A DNA stretch of 64,000 bases from Miscanthus floridulus (GCF_019320115.1 NC_089584.1:77505260-77569259); one strand, 5' to 3'. Counted from the stretch's first letter, positions 37,860-50,340 are shown. Made by a program: numbers and translations. The notes: generated by a model from the sequence alone, not told the origin.

Positions 37860-40800
37860 TATAACACCCTATGTGTTAAGCATGCATTTGGCATTGGCAT
37901 TGCATGAGTACAAGCATCATTGATCATTCATGAGCATGAGCATCTCAAATTTATCACATGTGTTGTTACTAAATGCTTTACATATGCTAGGATTTACATG
38001 TGACCAATGTATAAAATATTTGTGGGACCTTAGGAGTACCTTAAATATGTTTAGAATGTCACATGGAACAACTTTGGTATTCATGACTTGGACCCATTTA
38101 GCCTCTAAGTCATGGTTATAGTGTAGGCTTTCATTTTGAAGTTGTATGATTGACCTAAGTTGAACTATACTCTAGAGACTTTGCATGGCAGTGCACCCTT
38201 TAGCAAAGTTGTAGTACTTGACTAGAGTAACAACTTTTATTTTTGGGTCAAGAGCTAATTCAGCACACATGGTCAAGTAGGGCTCACAAGAATTAATAGA
38301 ATACTATTTTCAACTTAGAAAAATTTGCTAAGTCATGAACTGAGTTTCAGTTTCGATGTACCCTACTTTGAAGCTTTGCAATTTGAAAACTATAGTGAAT
38401 TAGATGTTACTCCCTAAAGCAAAGTTGTAGTTTACATGTAGCTCTACAACTTTTAGTAATGGAGTTTTTGTTAACTTGCCACGGATTAGAAGATAGAGGT
38501 GGATGGACTTGCGTTGTCAGTCACTGATTTTGGGCCTGATGTTCGCGGACGTCGTGCCATCAGTGGCCGACTGGTGGTAGGCTAGGCGCGCCGCGTGGTG
38601 GCCATACGCTGGTGCCAGACTGGCTGGTCAGGCCAGCGCGGAGGGTTAAGGCACACGCCTCTGCTGCTCGCTCCATTTCGCTCTCGCACCCCACTCTCTC
38701 GCCCACTCCAGAGCAAAGCAGAGCACCACATCGCCTCGCCATCGCTGTCGCTCCACCATGCTACTCGCCGCCGTCGTAGCTCCACCGCTCGATTCCTCAC
38801 GCCAACAGCTCTGCCACCTTCACCTGTACCTTCCCAAACCACTACTACCTCACGTCATGCCTTGGTAAGGCCTCATTTCATCTCACCGCCACCGCGCCAT
38901 CACCGGAGCACGACCACACTTTTAGATTGTTGTGGCCAGTTTACACAGAAGCACCTCCGCTCTCTCTCTCCCTCGTCTGGTCTTTGCTATAGGTCCTAGC
39001 ATCTTAACCCATCGTCCATTTTGATGCTACCAACGGAGACCTCGCCGTCGACGAGCTATCGCCGGTCAAACGCCATCCTCTGTTCTATTTCGCTGACAGG
39101 TGGGTCCCATTGACCGTGGGCCCTAGCTGTCAGCCTGTGTATATTTTGATTTTCTGATTTATTTTCTAGATTTGAATGTATGTTTCAAAAATGCATATCT
39201 CAAGCTAGGAGTGTCCAATTTTGGTGAACCAAATTTTGTTGGATTCATCGTGAAGCGTAGTATTTGACAAAAAATATGTAATGCGCTGTTTATGGTAATT
39301 TTCTAGGAGAATTAAATGGAGCTAAATAAGTGCTTTTAAATTGTTTGAAATCTTGTAAAATACATAACTTGAGCTTGGGAAGTGATAAAATTATGATTCT
39401 AATTTTTCTGGTCTTGTGTTGATATGCTCTAGCTAGGAAAAATACTAAACTTGCATTAGACTTGATTGCAGTAAGGTCTTCCTATTTATCTTTTAATAAA
39501 TGGTGTTTTTTGAGGAAATTCACAAGGATAAAAATAAGTAACATATTGCCTTGCAAATTTTTTGTACAGTGTTAATGGGTTTTATGGAAGCTAGGAAAAA
39601 TATGAAATCTATTGGTTGACACTTTTAATAGGCTAAACTATTTTTGCTAAAATAAACCTAAGCAACTTGTCATTTTTGTATAGAGGGCTATACTTATCCA
39701 ATTGGCATGAAATTTGCACAGTAGATTTTTGGGGTCATATGTATGCTGCTGTAATTTTCTCTGAATTTGTGGAGCACTAGAAATATTTATCTCATAAATC
39801 ACCTTATTATGTAAAGAAATTAATAAAGGTATCTAAACACATTAGTTTGGCAAAAACATAATGTTTTCTGTAGTCCTTGTGATGCATGTGATCTACTGAT
39901 AATGGTAGTTGTGCTTGAAGTTGATTGGTTATAAGCAGCTACTTAATTATTGCTTTATAATTCCGCTAGATGGCTGCAGGAGTAGTTTCTGTTGTATTGC
40001 CAAATTCATGATGATAATTACATTTCCTGTGAAACTTGTTGTTAACAAAGTTGTAGATAACTTACTGATCTTACTTGTATCGAATTGTTATGGTAATAGA
40101 CTAAGTGGTTTGGGAGTTATAGCTGTTAGAAGTTTATTGTTAGAATTTGCTTATCTACTAGATTGATCTGGATGATTGTATTGTTTAACCTAGATATCTA
40201 TTAAATCATCTTGTGATGACTTAATAAAAGTTGTAGGCAATTTTATACGATTTCCAGAAAGTCCTAGATCACAGCAATTGGTTGAGTAAAACTCCATTGA
40301 TGATGTAAACTTGTAGCTGCTATGTTATGGTCTAGAAATGGACTTAGTGTGGATTTCTAAAATTTCTAGAGAAGAGATATGCACCTACGCAGTAAATACA
40401 AATTTAACTTGGTTATCATCTAAGTAACTTGATATAATCATCAGCATAGAATCATGCACATTCTCATGTCATATCATTCACAATTCTTCTTATGCATTCA
40501 TGATACTTACTTTATGCATATGCATGAAAAAGGTGCAGCGGAAGAAATCACATTGGTGGAACTCAAAGCCGATCCACAAGAGGAGAACCAGGAAGCTCAG
40601 CACCAAGATGCTCTAGGCGAAGGCAAGCCTAAAGTTGATCATCTCCTAGAGTGCCCTTATCACTAGCCGGCCATGTTTATGAAAGGCAAGCCCCGGAGCA
40701 ATCTAAGTCTCCCATATTTTATAAAATATTACTTGAGTCCTTTATGTTTGATGCATTAGGTTATAAGAGTTGATTAGAACCACTTGTTGCATATACTTTC

Positions 40801-42195
40801 CTTGTCCAAAAATATCTATCTTGAATCCTATGTAGGTCTAGAATCGACCTTTATGCTTAGCCATACTTAGACCGGTAGAAGTCAGGTGATTTCCTGTCAC
40901 CTATGAGCTATAGGTGGTGACTTGATCATGGTTGGCTATATTGTGCTATCATGGAACATAACCTAGTGATGTTGAACAATTGGAGACCGGGTGGAATCTT
41001 ATATGTTAGGTGTGGTGACTTATAGTGATTCCATCTGTGTCATTGAAGGATCGACCGTTGGAGGACCTCTTGTCATGTTGAACAGATGCCTCTCACATAG
41101 TTGGCCGGATAAGTAATTCTGACTAGAAAGCTGAGTAGCTCAACTCTGGCCGAGGACACGAGCAGTTAAAGTGCATACTCTGGAGGTAGTAAGGATGTGC
41201 GGAGAGCCAATGGCATGAGTCCAAGGGTGGGTTAGAGTCCCGAGCCTCCTAGCAGATTGGTAGTATCTTTGAGGGTGTGGCGCTGGTCTTACCCATGATT
41301 TGGACCTAAGTTGTACCAAAGGTGACCCGATGCGACCCTAACAGGGGGAGTATGGGTGTGTGTTAGGAATAATTCCCTAGTTGGGTAGGAATCAATTCAA
41401 ATCGCCATCTCTTCCGGATAGTGAGAACTTGACATGAGCCCCCTTCATCATTGTAATTGATGAAAGTAATTGTTGTGTGGATTATGGAAATGCTCAACTT
41501 GATATGGTTACTATTGTGATGATTTAGTGGTACCCAACATGTTTGTCATAGGATAGATGCTAATCTAGAATGGGACAAGAATAATAAAGTTGTTATTTCA
41601 AAGTTAAAAGATACTAGATAAACATTGACTTGTAGGCATAGGATGTCAACCAGCTCCACTTATAAGCCTTGAATGATCCTTGGTGTCTCTTATTTTTGGG
41701 TTGTGATGGGTAAGTCTAGCTGAGTTCCTTCTCGTACTCAGGGTTTATTTCCCTATTGTTGTAGATAACATGATGTACCACAGCTATTGTAAGCACTGCT
41801 TTGCTCCTGCAGTGGATGAGGAATAGGACCATAGGCATGGTCATTCTATATATCATCTCACCCTTATGCTTTTGTTGGAGATGACTATGAAAACTGGCTA
41901 TGTATCTAAACTACTGTTGATATCGTTCAGAACTATGTTGCTTCCGCTACTGTTAAACTGATGTTGTAATAACTATGTTGGAACTCCGATGTATGACAAA
42001 CTATTTGTGAACTTGTTGTAACATGTGGCTTGTATGTTGAATCATATATGATCTTGGCTTGTATGTTGGTTGATTTGAGATCCTTCATGATACTCGATGG
42101 ACTATTAGATTTATATGGGCTCAAGTGTGATGGTTTGACTGCCTCGGTGGTTGCTATTGTACTTGTGCTCTTATAAATTGGACAGTTCTATTACA
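37860..42195 (+). repeat. 3' LTR of element 1 (complete, 4.3 kb)
   Basis: Preceded by the polypurine tract AAGGGGGGGGAAGGGC (37844-37859). It begins TATAACACCC, as does the 5' copy, so the usual TG start was already TA in the parent element. It ends TTACA followed by the TTTAG duplication. It contains a GC-rich block (about 38500-39000), a splice-donor-like ttggtaag (38862-38869), and an acceptor gtgcag (40533-40538) followed by a short acidic ORF. Hairpin arms are at 38421-38430 and 38444-38453. Confidence 0.9.
40539..40666 (+). CDS. Second exon of a putative LTR-encoded spliced ORF (element 1)
   Basis: After the acceptor gtgcag, the frame reads EEITLVELKADPQEENQEA and ends ...LLECPYH before TAG 40664-40666. 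The same plan, a hydrophobic EI-L-E start, an acidic/Gln-rich middle and an ECP end, occurs at the equivalent LTR site of element 2 (53115-53266 and 63535-63663). The upstream donor at 38865 leaves phase 1, which joins in frame. The upstream exon in this copy has no clear ATG. Function unknown; splicing is inferred from sequence only. Confidence 0.35.
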
Positions 42196-42934
42196 TTTAG
42201 GATCGATAGCTATACTATAAAGAGGGGAAATCTTTGGCTAAGCGGTTATCAAGTGCCACTAGGTGACATAATTCTTGCATATGCATTAGGGACCTAGTGT
42301 GCTAACAATTAACCCTTATAAAATGCTTTGAAAAATGCTAACACATGTGCACACAAGTTCTACACTTTGTGGTTAGCAACTTAGAAGCAAGGGTAAAGTG
42401 GTTGAAGTGTTAGAAAAAGGAAAGGAGAAGGAGTAGGGGCATCAAACCCTGGCTCAGGAGGCATTGGACCCTACCTAGCCGGGTCCGACGACCAACCCTA
42501 ACTCTCAGGCATAGGCACAACAGCATCGGACTACGCAAGGGGGAGGCATAAGATGTAATGGGAACACTGTTCCTTGGGTCCGACGGTGGCTAGCTAACGA
42601 GGAGGTTGATGTGTGCGTGACACATGGAGGCGTCAAACCATCGCTTAGGTTCGATGGTAGGTGTTGGACCAGGGTCTAACTCAAAAACTAGCTCTGGACC
42701 CTCTCAGTGTAGTTTTTGCAGGCGTCGGACTCAGGGCGTCAACAGGTCTGACGGTGGCTCCTAGCTAAGTCCAACGGTGCATTCTTTAGTGGCAATAGTC
42801 ATCTTGTTCAAATGGGACATGTGGCAGCTCTGGTGTGGCCTCGGTAGGGCGTTGGACCCTACGTTGAACTTTCCGATGCCCCATGGATTTGGGTCCAATG
42901 GCCCTTTTCGAGGTCTAACAGCTAGTAGAGCCTT
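42196..42934 (+). repeat. 3' LTR of the copia element, second part
   Basis: It resumes with the duplicated TTTAG and is collinear with 10309-11030 of the 5' LTR. Many differences are G/A or C/T changes in the gtccgacgg motifs, consistent with methylation decay. It stops after gtagagcctt, where another LTR begins; the last 0.9 kb is not in the window. Confidence 0.85.
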
Positions 42935-43468
42935 TGTTGATGGTCCTTAACACCTCATTTTGGACCATCAACCATGCCTAATTTGGTCATATAAATGACA
43001 TAAACCATAGTCATAGGGCTTATTTCTAGCCATTGCCACAAAGTTGTGATGACTACGTGGGTGTAGGAGCAAGAAGGTTACATACATGCAAAAATACATC
43101 ATCAAATGACCATTTTGACTACACCATTTCGAAGAGCTCATCGAGATACACAAAATTGAGTTTTGATTCACCCAATTCATAGTTCGGATGACAAAGTTAT
43201 GCCTTCCAGAAGATCGCAAGACGGGTTAGGGCTAAATTTGGGCACAGCTGGACACCGAGCGGCCCCACTTGACACCGCCTAGCCTTGAATTGTGTCCAAT
43301 GGCCACCGAACTTTGTCTAGGGCCTCTACACTCACCTAGGAGCCCATGGGAGGCCTTGTTCATCACATTGGATCACATGGGGTTTAGGAAAAGCCCAGAC
43401 AATGTGACCCAATACAACACAAGTCAAGACAATTCCACAACCCAAAGAAGGAAAGCTCCAAATGTGAC
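42935..43468 (+). repeat. Fragment of an unassigned LTR retrotransposon
   Basis: It begins with TGTTGATGGTCC exactly where the copia LTR is broken, as an LTR would. The first 39 bases hold an inverted repeat (GATGGTCC / GGACCATC). No coding sequence is present. It is cut at 43468 by the next insertion, and its remainder is beyond the window. The family is not recognised. Confidence 0.5.
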
Positions 43469-45071
43469 TGTCGGTGTTTCGAGTTGCCACCAACAAGTAA
43501 ATTTCTAATATTGCGTGTTTGGCTCAGATGGTGTGCTATGAGGACATGAGGTTTATACTAGTTCAGGCAGAATGTCCCTACGTCTAGTTAGTTGCTGCTG
43601 CTCGTGTTACTAGCACTAAAAGTTCATAGTAGGGGTTACAAATGGTCGAGCGAGGGATAGGTCCCAAGTCTCTAGTGAGAGGAACGAAGGGGTGCCAAGA
43701 GCTTGGTCACCTCTAGGTTGTGTGCTTGTGCATTCTAAATGGTTTGGCGTTCGAGTCCGAATCATTGTGATGTGTTTCGATGAGATCGATTTGAGTCGAG
43801 AGTTGAGTCCCATGCATGGGACACCCTACTTTCCCTTTTATACACCAAGGGAAAGCATAGGTTATAGTCAAGGGAAAAGGGGAGAACAAGAAGGAGAAGA
43901 AGTCCTCTAGGATTGTCGGGCTCTTCTTTTCCTTCATGCGGGTCCCGCTGACCCTGTAGACATCAATAGGGATAGCTCCACATCGTGGCCCTATCCATCA
44001 ATGACGCCATGTGTAGGCATCATCTCCTAGTTGTGGCACTCCACTCCATCCTGACGGACGTCATGGTGAACTGATGTGCCTGTTAGTGCCTATACGAGGG
44101 TTAGGCAGAACAACACCGTTAGGCCCGATGTTGTTCATGATGTGAAACCCTAGGTATAGCCTATCATAGCCATGGGTTATATCAAGGCATGCTGGTCACC
44201 TCCTTGGTGTCACATTTTGACCTAGGCCCATTCGCTTGGACCTAGAGTGGTTGGCGGTGGTATGGTCTCTATCGGGTGAGATAGATCCCCTGGCCTTAAT
44301 GCTAGGCAAGGCGGAGTCCTCCCCCAAAGGCCGGGTGAGGTAGAGTGTAGACTCAATGGTCAAGCAAAGTGGAGCTCATGGCCTTGGGGTTAGGTGAGGT
44401 GGAGTCCTCCCCCAAGGGTTAGGTGGAGTCCTCCCCCAAGGGTTAGGTGAGGTGGAGCATAGACCCAAGGGTTGGGCAAGGTGGAGCCCATGACCTTGGG
44501 GTCGGGCGAGGTGGAGTCCTCCCCTAGAGGCTGAGCGAGGCAGAGCATACACCCAAGGTTTAGGAGAGGTAGAGCGTAGACCCAAGGGTTGGGCAAGGTG
44601 GAGCCCATGGCCTCAGGGTTGGGCGAGGTGGAGTCCTCCCCTAGAGGCTAGGCGAGGCGGAGCGCAGACCCAAGGGTTGTGTGAGGCAGAGCGTAGCCCA
44701 AGGATTGGGCAAGGCAGAGCCCATGGCCTTTGGGGTATAGAGAGGCAGAGCCCTCCCCTAGAGGCTAGGTGAGGCAGAGTGCAGACCCAAGGGTCGGGCG
44801 AGGTAGAGCATAGACCCAAGGGTCGGGTGAGGCAGAGCCCATGGCCTCGAGGTTGGGCGAGGTGGAGTCCTCCCCTAGAGGCTAGGCGAGGTGGAACCAG
44901 CCCTTAGAGGTCAGGCGAGGCAGAGCCCATAGCCTTAGAGGTTGGGCGAGGTGGAGCTTGTGTACCTAGGGGTCAGTTAGAGCTGTAGTTGCGCTCTTGA
45001 CTACTTGGATATATCGATGTTGATGGTTATTAGCTCAGCCTCTTTGGGGACCCTAGTATTGTTCCCCAACA
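43469..45071 (-). repeat. 3' LTR of the second Tat-like element
   Basis: Plus-strand ends are TGTCGGTGTTTCGAG and ...GTTCCCCAACA, i.e. TG...CA in both directions. It contains the minisatellite at 44225-44990. The bases left of it are gtgac (43464-43468); the matching duplication is not in the window. Confidence 0.7.
44225..44990. repeat. Minisatellite of GC-rich units inside the LTR
   Basis: About 25 imperfect units of 28-33 bases vary around 'ggttgggcgaggtggag' followed by 'cccatggcc', 'tcctcccctagag' or 'cagacccaag'. The alternation of these variants gives a higher-order pattern. The minus-strand open frames here (44376-44819) are artefacts of the repeat. Confidence 0.85.
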
Positions 45072-46021
45072 GTAGCCCTCGAGCCTATAGAGGAGTAGAA
45101 AACTCCTTTGGTGGGTTTTCCGAATGGGAGGACTCTGAAGGCCTTGGCCTTCTTTTGTTGCCCACAGCGTGACTTGAGGGCAGTGATTCCATTTCCTTGA
45201 GCCCCCTCCTATAGCAGGGTCTCGATCGAGGATTGGTTCGTCTTTGTGATTGTCTTCCATCAAGCATTTTTTCTGATAAAAATGGAGGGGCCAAGCCGTG
45301 CCACGATTTTCTTCTAAGGACAAATCATGGCACCCGATGAGCTATTAATGGGCTAGTCTGAGTGGGGCCCCTAGTATCCCATTTGTGGGGATTTGTCTTG
45401 GGTCAGCTTGGCAACTAACCCTAGATTCTCAGCGGTCAATGTATATAATTCTCGAGTCCGTTTGACCAATCCTGAGGGCTAAGTATCTTTCTTCGAAGAA
45501 AAAACCATGGATCGTAATCATCCAAGACTTGATCGTGGGCCGAGATGCCCACGGTGCTTGTGTGCCTAGGTATTGGCCACTAGCAAGCCCCATCCCTTTC
45601 CACCTCTCACCCTAAAGGTGCCTGGAGTGGTTGTCAAACCCATCGATGGGCCAACCTATGAACTCCTAGGCCTAGTTAGGCCATAGAGACACTTTTAGTT
45701 CCATATTCCTCTTACTCATGATGAGTAGTGGCCCATCCAGAGAGGTGAAATGTTCAATGAGTTTTTCGAGGGAACGGACAGAGATTGCTTGCGCGCATCC
45801 AGCAGCGAGATGTGGTGGCAGATCATGGCAGGTGCAGAGATCTAGGCAGGTGGTTCGTTTCCTCACACCCATCGACCCTATAAAACCAAAGGGTTCACCC
45901 CTAGGGTTCCATACCTTGCATCCTTGCCTTCGTAGCCATGACCACCACCACCAATCGCTTAGGTTTCCTGCCTCAGCATCCCCATCATCGTCGAGCTCAC
46001 ATCCGTCCACCCCCACCTCCA
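45072..46021. other. Spacer between the Tat LTR and its antisense gene
   Basis: The first 15-20 bases are the minus-strand polypurine tract candidate. The rest should hold the promoter and leader of the antisense gene. A TATA-like cctataaaac lies at about 45878, 140 bases before the ATG. Open frames on both strands (45030-45323, 45672-46110) resemble nothing known. Confidence 0.4.
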
Positions 46022-48250
46022 ATGGATCCATGGTGCCGCTCCGACATCACCTTCTAGCGCATGGAAGGCCTCATCTATCGTGGTCTTCTCTATGCATGGG
46101 CCTCGGCTAAGGAGTGGCTGCTACCTAGTGAGGAGGATCTGCCATCGCCGCCCGATGGCTATGTGGTGTCATTCGCCCACTTCCATGAGCATGGGTTCAC
46201 AACCCTGACCCACAAATTTCTTCGAGGGCTACTGCATTATTACAAGATCGAGCTACAACATCTCAACCCCAACAGGATCCAGCACATGGCGGTGTTCATC
46301 GCCCTATACGAGGGGTTCCTAGGGATCAGCCCCCCACTTCAATCTGTGGAGGTACTTCTTCGCTATCACCCTCTAGAAGAAGAGGGAGAAAAGTAGTAGG
46401 TCAAAGCTACATATGCCAATGGGGTGCACCGGCATCTAGCTCTAGAACAATTGGGTCGATGAGTACCCACCCATGCAGCTCTTAATGTCCAACAAGGATT
46501 GGCACTCATAGTGGTTTTACCTCAAGAACGACAACGCCACCCCTCTGTCGGAGTTCACCGGGTGCTTGATCGAAGAGGCCTCAGAGTCGTGGAGGAAGTG
46601 GGGCATCTCAGAGAAGGACAAGAAGAAGATCTGGGACCACATTGTTGCCATCCACATCCTCAAGGAGAATGGCCTAAAGGGGTCAGGCATCATCGGGGCC
46701 TACTACACAAGGAGGGTGGCACCATTGATGATGTGTGCACTCCCGCTATACGTGATGGCGACCAAGGCATCATTTGATGGAATGGTGCTCGCTGAGGGGG
46801 TGCTCCCCAACTCCAAGATCATGCAACGCATCAAGGAGGACATGAAGCCCTCCCGGGATGATGTGGGTGCCCCCTTTGATTTTGTCTTCCCAGTGCCGGT
46901 ACATCCTCCGATGTGGCTAGAACCAGGCCATGTCGTCTTTGTAAGTTTCCCCTTCTCCTGTCTTCTCTTCAATCGATTTCCTAAACTATTGATACTAACT
47001 TTGAGAGAGCTAGGACCAGCCGAGGACCTCATCTTCATGGATCACCTAGCGCCATTGCCGAGGGATTCATCTATGAGGGTGGTGAATCATGCCGAGGGTG
47101 AGCGGCTGAGGAAGGTGAAGGAGGACAAGAGGAAGAAGAAGAAGCGGAAGCTACATGTGTGGGAGATAGGGGAGGACACCAATAGCAACAATGATGATGA
47201 TGATGGAGACAATGATGAGGTAGTCAATGACATCGAGTGGGACAACCTAGAGAACAAGGATGTGCTGTTAGGTATCAGTTCATCCTTGTAGGAGTCATGA
47301 CCCTTTCGATTCCACTATGAGGAGGGCACATCCGAGGAGCCGGTGGAGTTGGGACATACCGTCGGCCTGCCCTAGGAGCCAATAGGGGTGGACGCTCTAC
47401 CACCGCACCTGAGGTGCTAGCAGAGGTGGGTGGCTCTACCATCATTCCCCAAGATCCAAGGGGAGCAAGCCCCTCTACCTAGGAGCAAGGGATAGGCTTG
47501 AAACAGCCTCACCCTGATGAGGTAGAGCAGAGGTCAGAGGGTTCGCCCCCCAAACATATCTGCTACCCAATGACGTAGAGGTGAGTTATCAGCTCATCTA
47601 TTTTTCCCTGTTTTGGTTAGATTTCATCATGATTTATGCTTTTCATCTCTTACAGCATTGGGAGACAGTGTAATCCTTTGGCACTAGCGCCAAAGAAGAG
47701 CGTTGCCCTTCAAGCGATGCAGTAGCCGTCCGCTGGCATCCCACCCATTTTGGGTGGGAGGGGTGCTAGTGTGACTGTGTCGCTAGCTAGTCAGGCGCTA
47801 CCCATGGTGGTGCCTATGCCCTCGGTGGGACGGGCAGACACAGGGACTCAAGGGACGCGAGGAGGAATCTTCAAATGGAGAGCAATGAGCTCGGTATCCT
47901 AAGTGCTTCCCTTAGAGTGGTATACGATGACCTTGAGGTGGTGCGGTCGGAGGGGACTAGCTCACCCAAGGCCCGTGCCATCGAGATCACGGCTCGGGTG
48001 TGCCAGCTTGAGAGGAATGCCCTTCATGCCGTGGTTAATCAATCCTTTGCGATTGCTTGTTCTCATATAGGGACAACATCGACCTAGAGACGATGAGCCA
48101 CAGCTTTGCGCCTGGCTATGAAGCCCACAAGCTAGAGGAGATGGAGACAGTGGTGGCTCCCCTTTCATAGGACTTGGCGGATAGAATAGAGAGCATAGTT
48201 CTCCCTCAGAGGAGTTAGTTAGCAAGATAGGTCGGGCAATCATTCATGTA
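46022..48250 (+). pseudogene. Antisense additional gene of the Tat-like element with Transposase_28-like domain
   Basis: Starts ATGGATCCATGGTGC at 46022 with a stop twelve codons in (TAG 46055). Residues from 46061 on (GYVVSFAHFHEHGF, FLRGLLHYYKIELQHLNPNRI) match the plant 'putative gypsy-type transposon' domain PF04195. After frame changes the frame runs 46566-46940. An intron follows, GT 46941 to AG 47013, then an acidic/basic segment to 47291. A second intron runs from about 47581 (gtgagt) to 47654. The last exon (about 47870-48250) has a long helical segment related to copies A and B of the other Tat element. The domain name is historical; no transposase activity is established. Probably nonfunctional because of the stops. 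Confidence 0.65.
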
Positions 48251-48369
48251 ACAAGTGGATAAGCTCTGACCCCTCTGTACTATCCAAACAAACTTATCAT
48301 TTTGTTTTGTTTGATCGAATTTGTTTTTCCTCCCTTTTTATGTGTGAAAAGGGGTTCATGTGTTCCAAC

Positions 48370-50340
48370 CCTTCCATTTGTTAAGACCATAGGGCCCAAG
48401 GTGTAGGAGAGAAACTCTAATCACGTTGGTAAGCAAGAGTGCTATAGCCGCTGGGGTGTAGGTTTCTTAGTCTGACCAGCCTTGCTCAGTCATTCATTTC
48501 CGCAGAGCAACCGCATGTTCGGTCTCCATGTGAGTCTAACTTTTCTCAAGCCCCTACACATAGTAGGGGTCTGATTGATCGTTGGCTCATCTTTGTGATC
48601 ATCGCCCCATCCACGGTTTTCACAACTAGAGGGGTTGAGCTAATGTCACTTGCATCAATGGGTCAAGTGACACGCTCGGTGAGCTCGCTATTAGGCATGT
48701 TCGAGTGGAATTTGGGTTCACCATTCATGATGGGGTCAGCATAGCCCTCATGTGGTATTCCACTGCTCCTAAACTCACCTCCTACCAGATGCTCGTGTCG
48801 CTCTGAAGAGCGACTTAGGTGGTCTACTAACCTCTCCTTGATGGAGATTCTATGGGCTCGGCTCGAGGTTAGGATCAAACGAGTAGGTCATGCAAAGGCC
48901 GTGGGGGCTCATCTACATTTTCTCCCCTGGCTCTATTCTACGCAAGGCGGTTTTAGGCCCTTCATGGGCTAGCATTTGAACCCTGGTCCGGTGGATTCCC
49001 AAGTTTGGGTCAGGCGGCTCGAGCCTCTGAGCTCATGGGGGTTGGCCAGATTTCATGCATCACCCTATCCTCAGTTTCTACAACTAGAGGGGCTGAGCTA
49101 ATGACACTTGCCTTGATGGCTCAAGTGTCATGCTCGGTGAGCTCGCTAACGGGTATGTCCGAGTGGAATCTGGGTCCGTCATTCGCTGATGGGGTCGGCA
49201 TAGCCCTCATGTGGCATTCCACTGCTCCTTAACCCGCCTCCCGGTAGATACCCAAGCCATTCGATTGGCTTGGGTGGCCCACTAGCCTCTCCTAGATGGA
49301 GATTCTATGGGCTTGGCTCGAGGTTAGGATTGAACAAGAAAGGTCAAGATGTCCCTGTCTGCTTTTGAGTGGGGTCAGGCAAGGGTCATTGGGGCTCATC
49401 TCTGTTTTCCCCTGACTCTATTTGACACGAGGCGGCCTTGAGCCCTTCATGGGCCAACCTTCGAACCTCAGTCGGTTGCCGCTCAAGTTGAGTGAGACGA
49501 CTACCGCTTCATGACACGACGCGAAGCATTGTGATGTAATAATTGCATATGCAATGCTTGGATGTATGAGATGAATGTATGAATGAATGAATGTATGAAT
49601 GCATGCATGAGAATGGATGAATGAATGCTCATGTACTAGAAAAGTAAAGTGGGGGTTGGTAAAGTGACCTCGATGGCTCGAGTGATGGGTTCGGGGAGCT
49701 TTTACTAGATATGTCCATGTGGGGTCTAGGTCCGTCATTCATGACGGAGCTAGTGTAATCTACATGGGGCATCCCACTGCCCCTACCCATCTCTTGGCCA
49801 TGACCTGAGCCCTTCGACCGGCTCAGGCGGCCTGTCGGCCTCTCCTTGATGGAGATTTTGCCGGTGGGTCCCTCCAAATCCTTCTAGGGAAGGCAGAGGC
49901 TAAAGCTTAGGGTGTGGGGACAAAAACTCTGATCACACTAGTGAGTAAAAATGCCATAGCCGCTGGGGCATAGGTTTCTAGCGATCTGACCAGTTTTACT
50001 TAGAGTTTGTTTCTACACACCTTGCCTCTAGGTTTTAGCATGAGAAAGGGGTCAGGCATCAAGAATGTCTACCGAATAGACACTCTTGCGAGCCTCCCGA
50101 GCGAGACCCGACCCCTTGCCGTTGCTAGGGTCGGGGGCTCGATAGCAAAATTAATGCGTGTAAAGTAAGGGTGACGCATCTCTCGGCAGCAGCCCTAATT
50201 GTTTGATTGATTTGGGTGGCCCGCTGGCATAAGACTTACCTTGATGGCATGAATGACGTGTTCAGGGAGCTCTTACCATATATGTTTGCGTGGAATCTGG
50301 GCCCGTTGTCCGTGATGGGGTTGGCATAACCCATGTGGGG
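48370..50340. repeat. Four-copy diverged tandem array in the Tat-like element
   Basis: A unit of roughly 460-570 bases recurs. Anchors are 'gctcggtgagctcgct...gagtggaatctgggtc...catgtggcattccactgc' at about 48670, 49130, 49685 and 50250. The fourth unit is cut by element 2 at 50341. A second shared block, 'gctatagccgctggggtgtagg', appears near 48450 and 49955. No long ORF; reading frames through it are not conserved. Confidence 0.75.
49561..49628. repeat. ATGA-type microsatellite
   Basis: A run of gaatgaatgaatgtatgaat-like tetranucleotide repeats about 68 bases long, with interruptions. Confidence 0.8.

Larger units (their letters stand above)
18727..42195 (+). mobile_element. Ty3/gypsy chromovirus 'element 1' (Tekay/Del-like), inserted in the copia LTR
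   Basis: LTRs start TATAACACCC (18727 and 37860) and end ...TTACA (42195). The TTTAG duplication on both sides (18722-18726, 42196-42200) proves insertion into the copia 3' LTR. Inside are an ORF0 remnant, gag-pol in the order PR-RT-RH-INT, and a C-terminal chromodomain. This order and domain define a chromovirus; the Tekay/Del assignment comes from the long LTRs and the chromodomain type. It contains a 10.9-kb minus-strand insertion (22818-33688) and has a deletion that removed the end of its 5' LTR, the primer site and the start of ORF0. Confidence 0.88.
43469..50340 (-). mobile_element. Tat-like Ty3/gypsy element, minus strand, 3' part only
   Basis: On the minus strand an LTR runs from TGTTGGGG (45071) to CACCGACA (43469). 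It is preceded by a purine-rich GGCTCGAGGGCTAC, a plausible polypurine tract. Beyond it lies a gene on the opposite strand with a Transposase_28 (putative gypsy-type transposon) domain, then a tandem array. This matches the 3' end of a Tat-lineage element with an antisense additional ORF. The pol side would lie at higher coordinates but is separated by element 2, which inserted at 50341. Confidence 0.7.

Noticed and set aside
44225..44990. CRISPR-like repeat array
   Set aside because: Units are contiguous and imperfect without unique spacers, the location is inside a plant LTR, and there are no cas genes.
43469..45071. Plus-strand 5' LTR followed by gag
   Set aside because: No primer-binding site follows 45071. 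The minus strand shows a purine tract abutting TGTTGGGG, and the following gene is of the antisense accessory type, so a minus-strand 3' LTR fits better.
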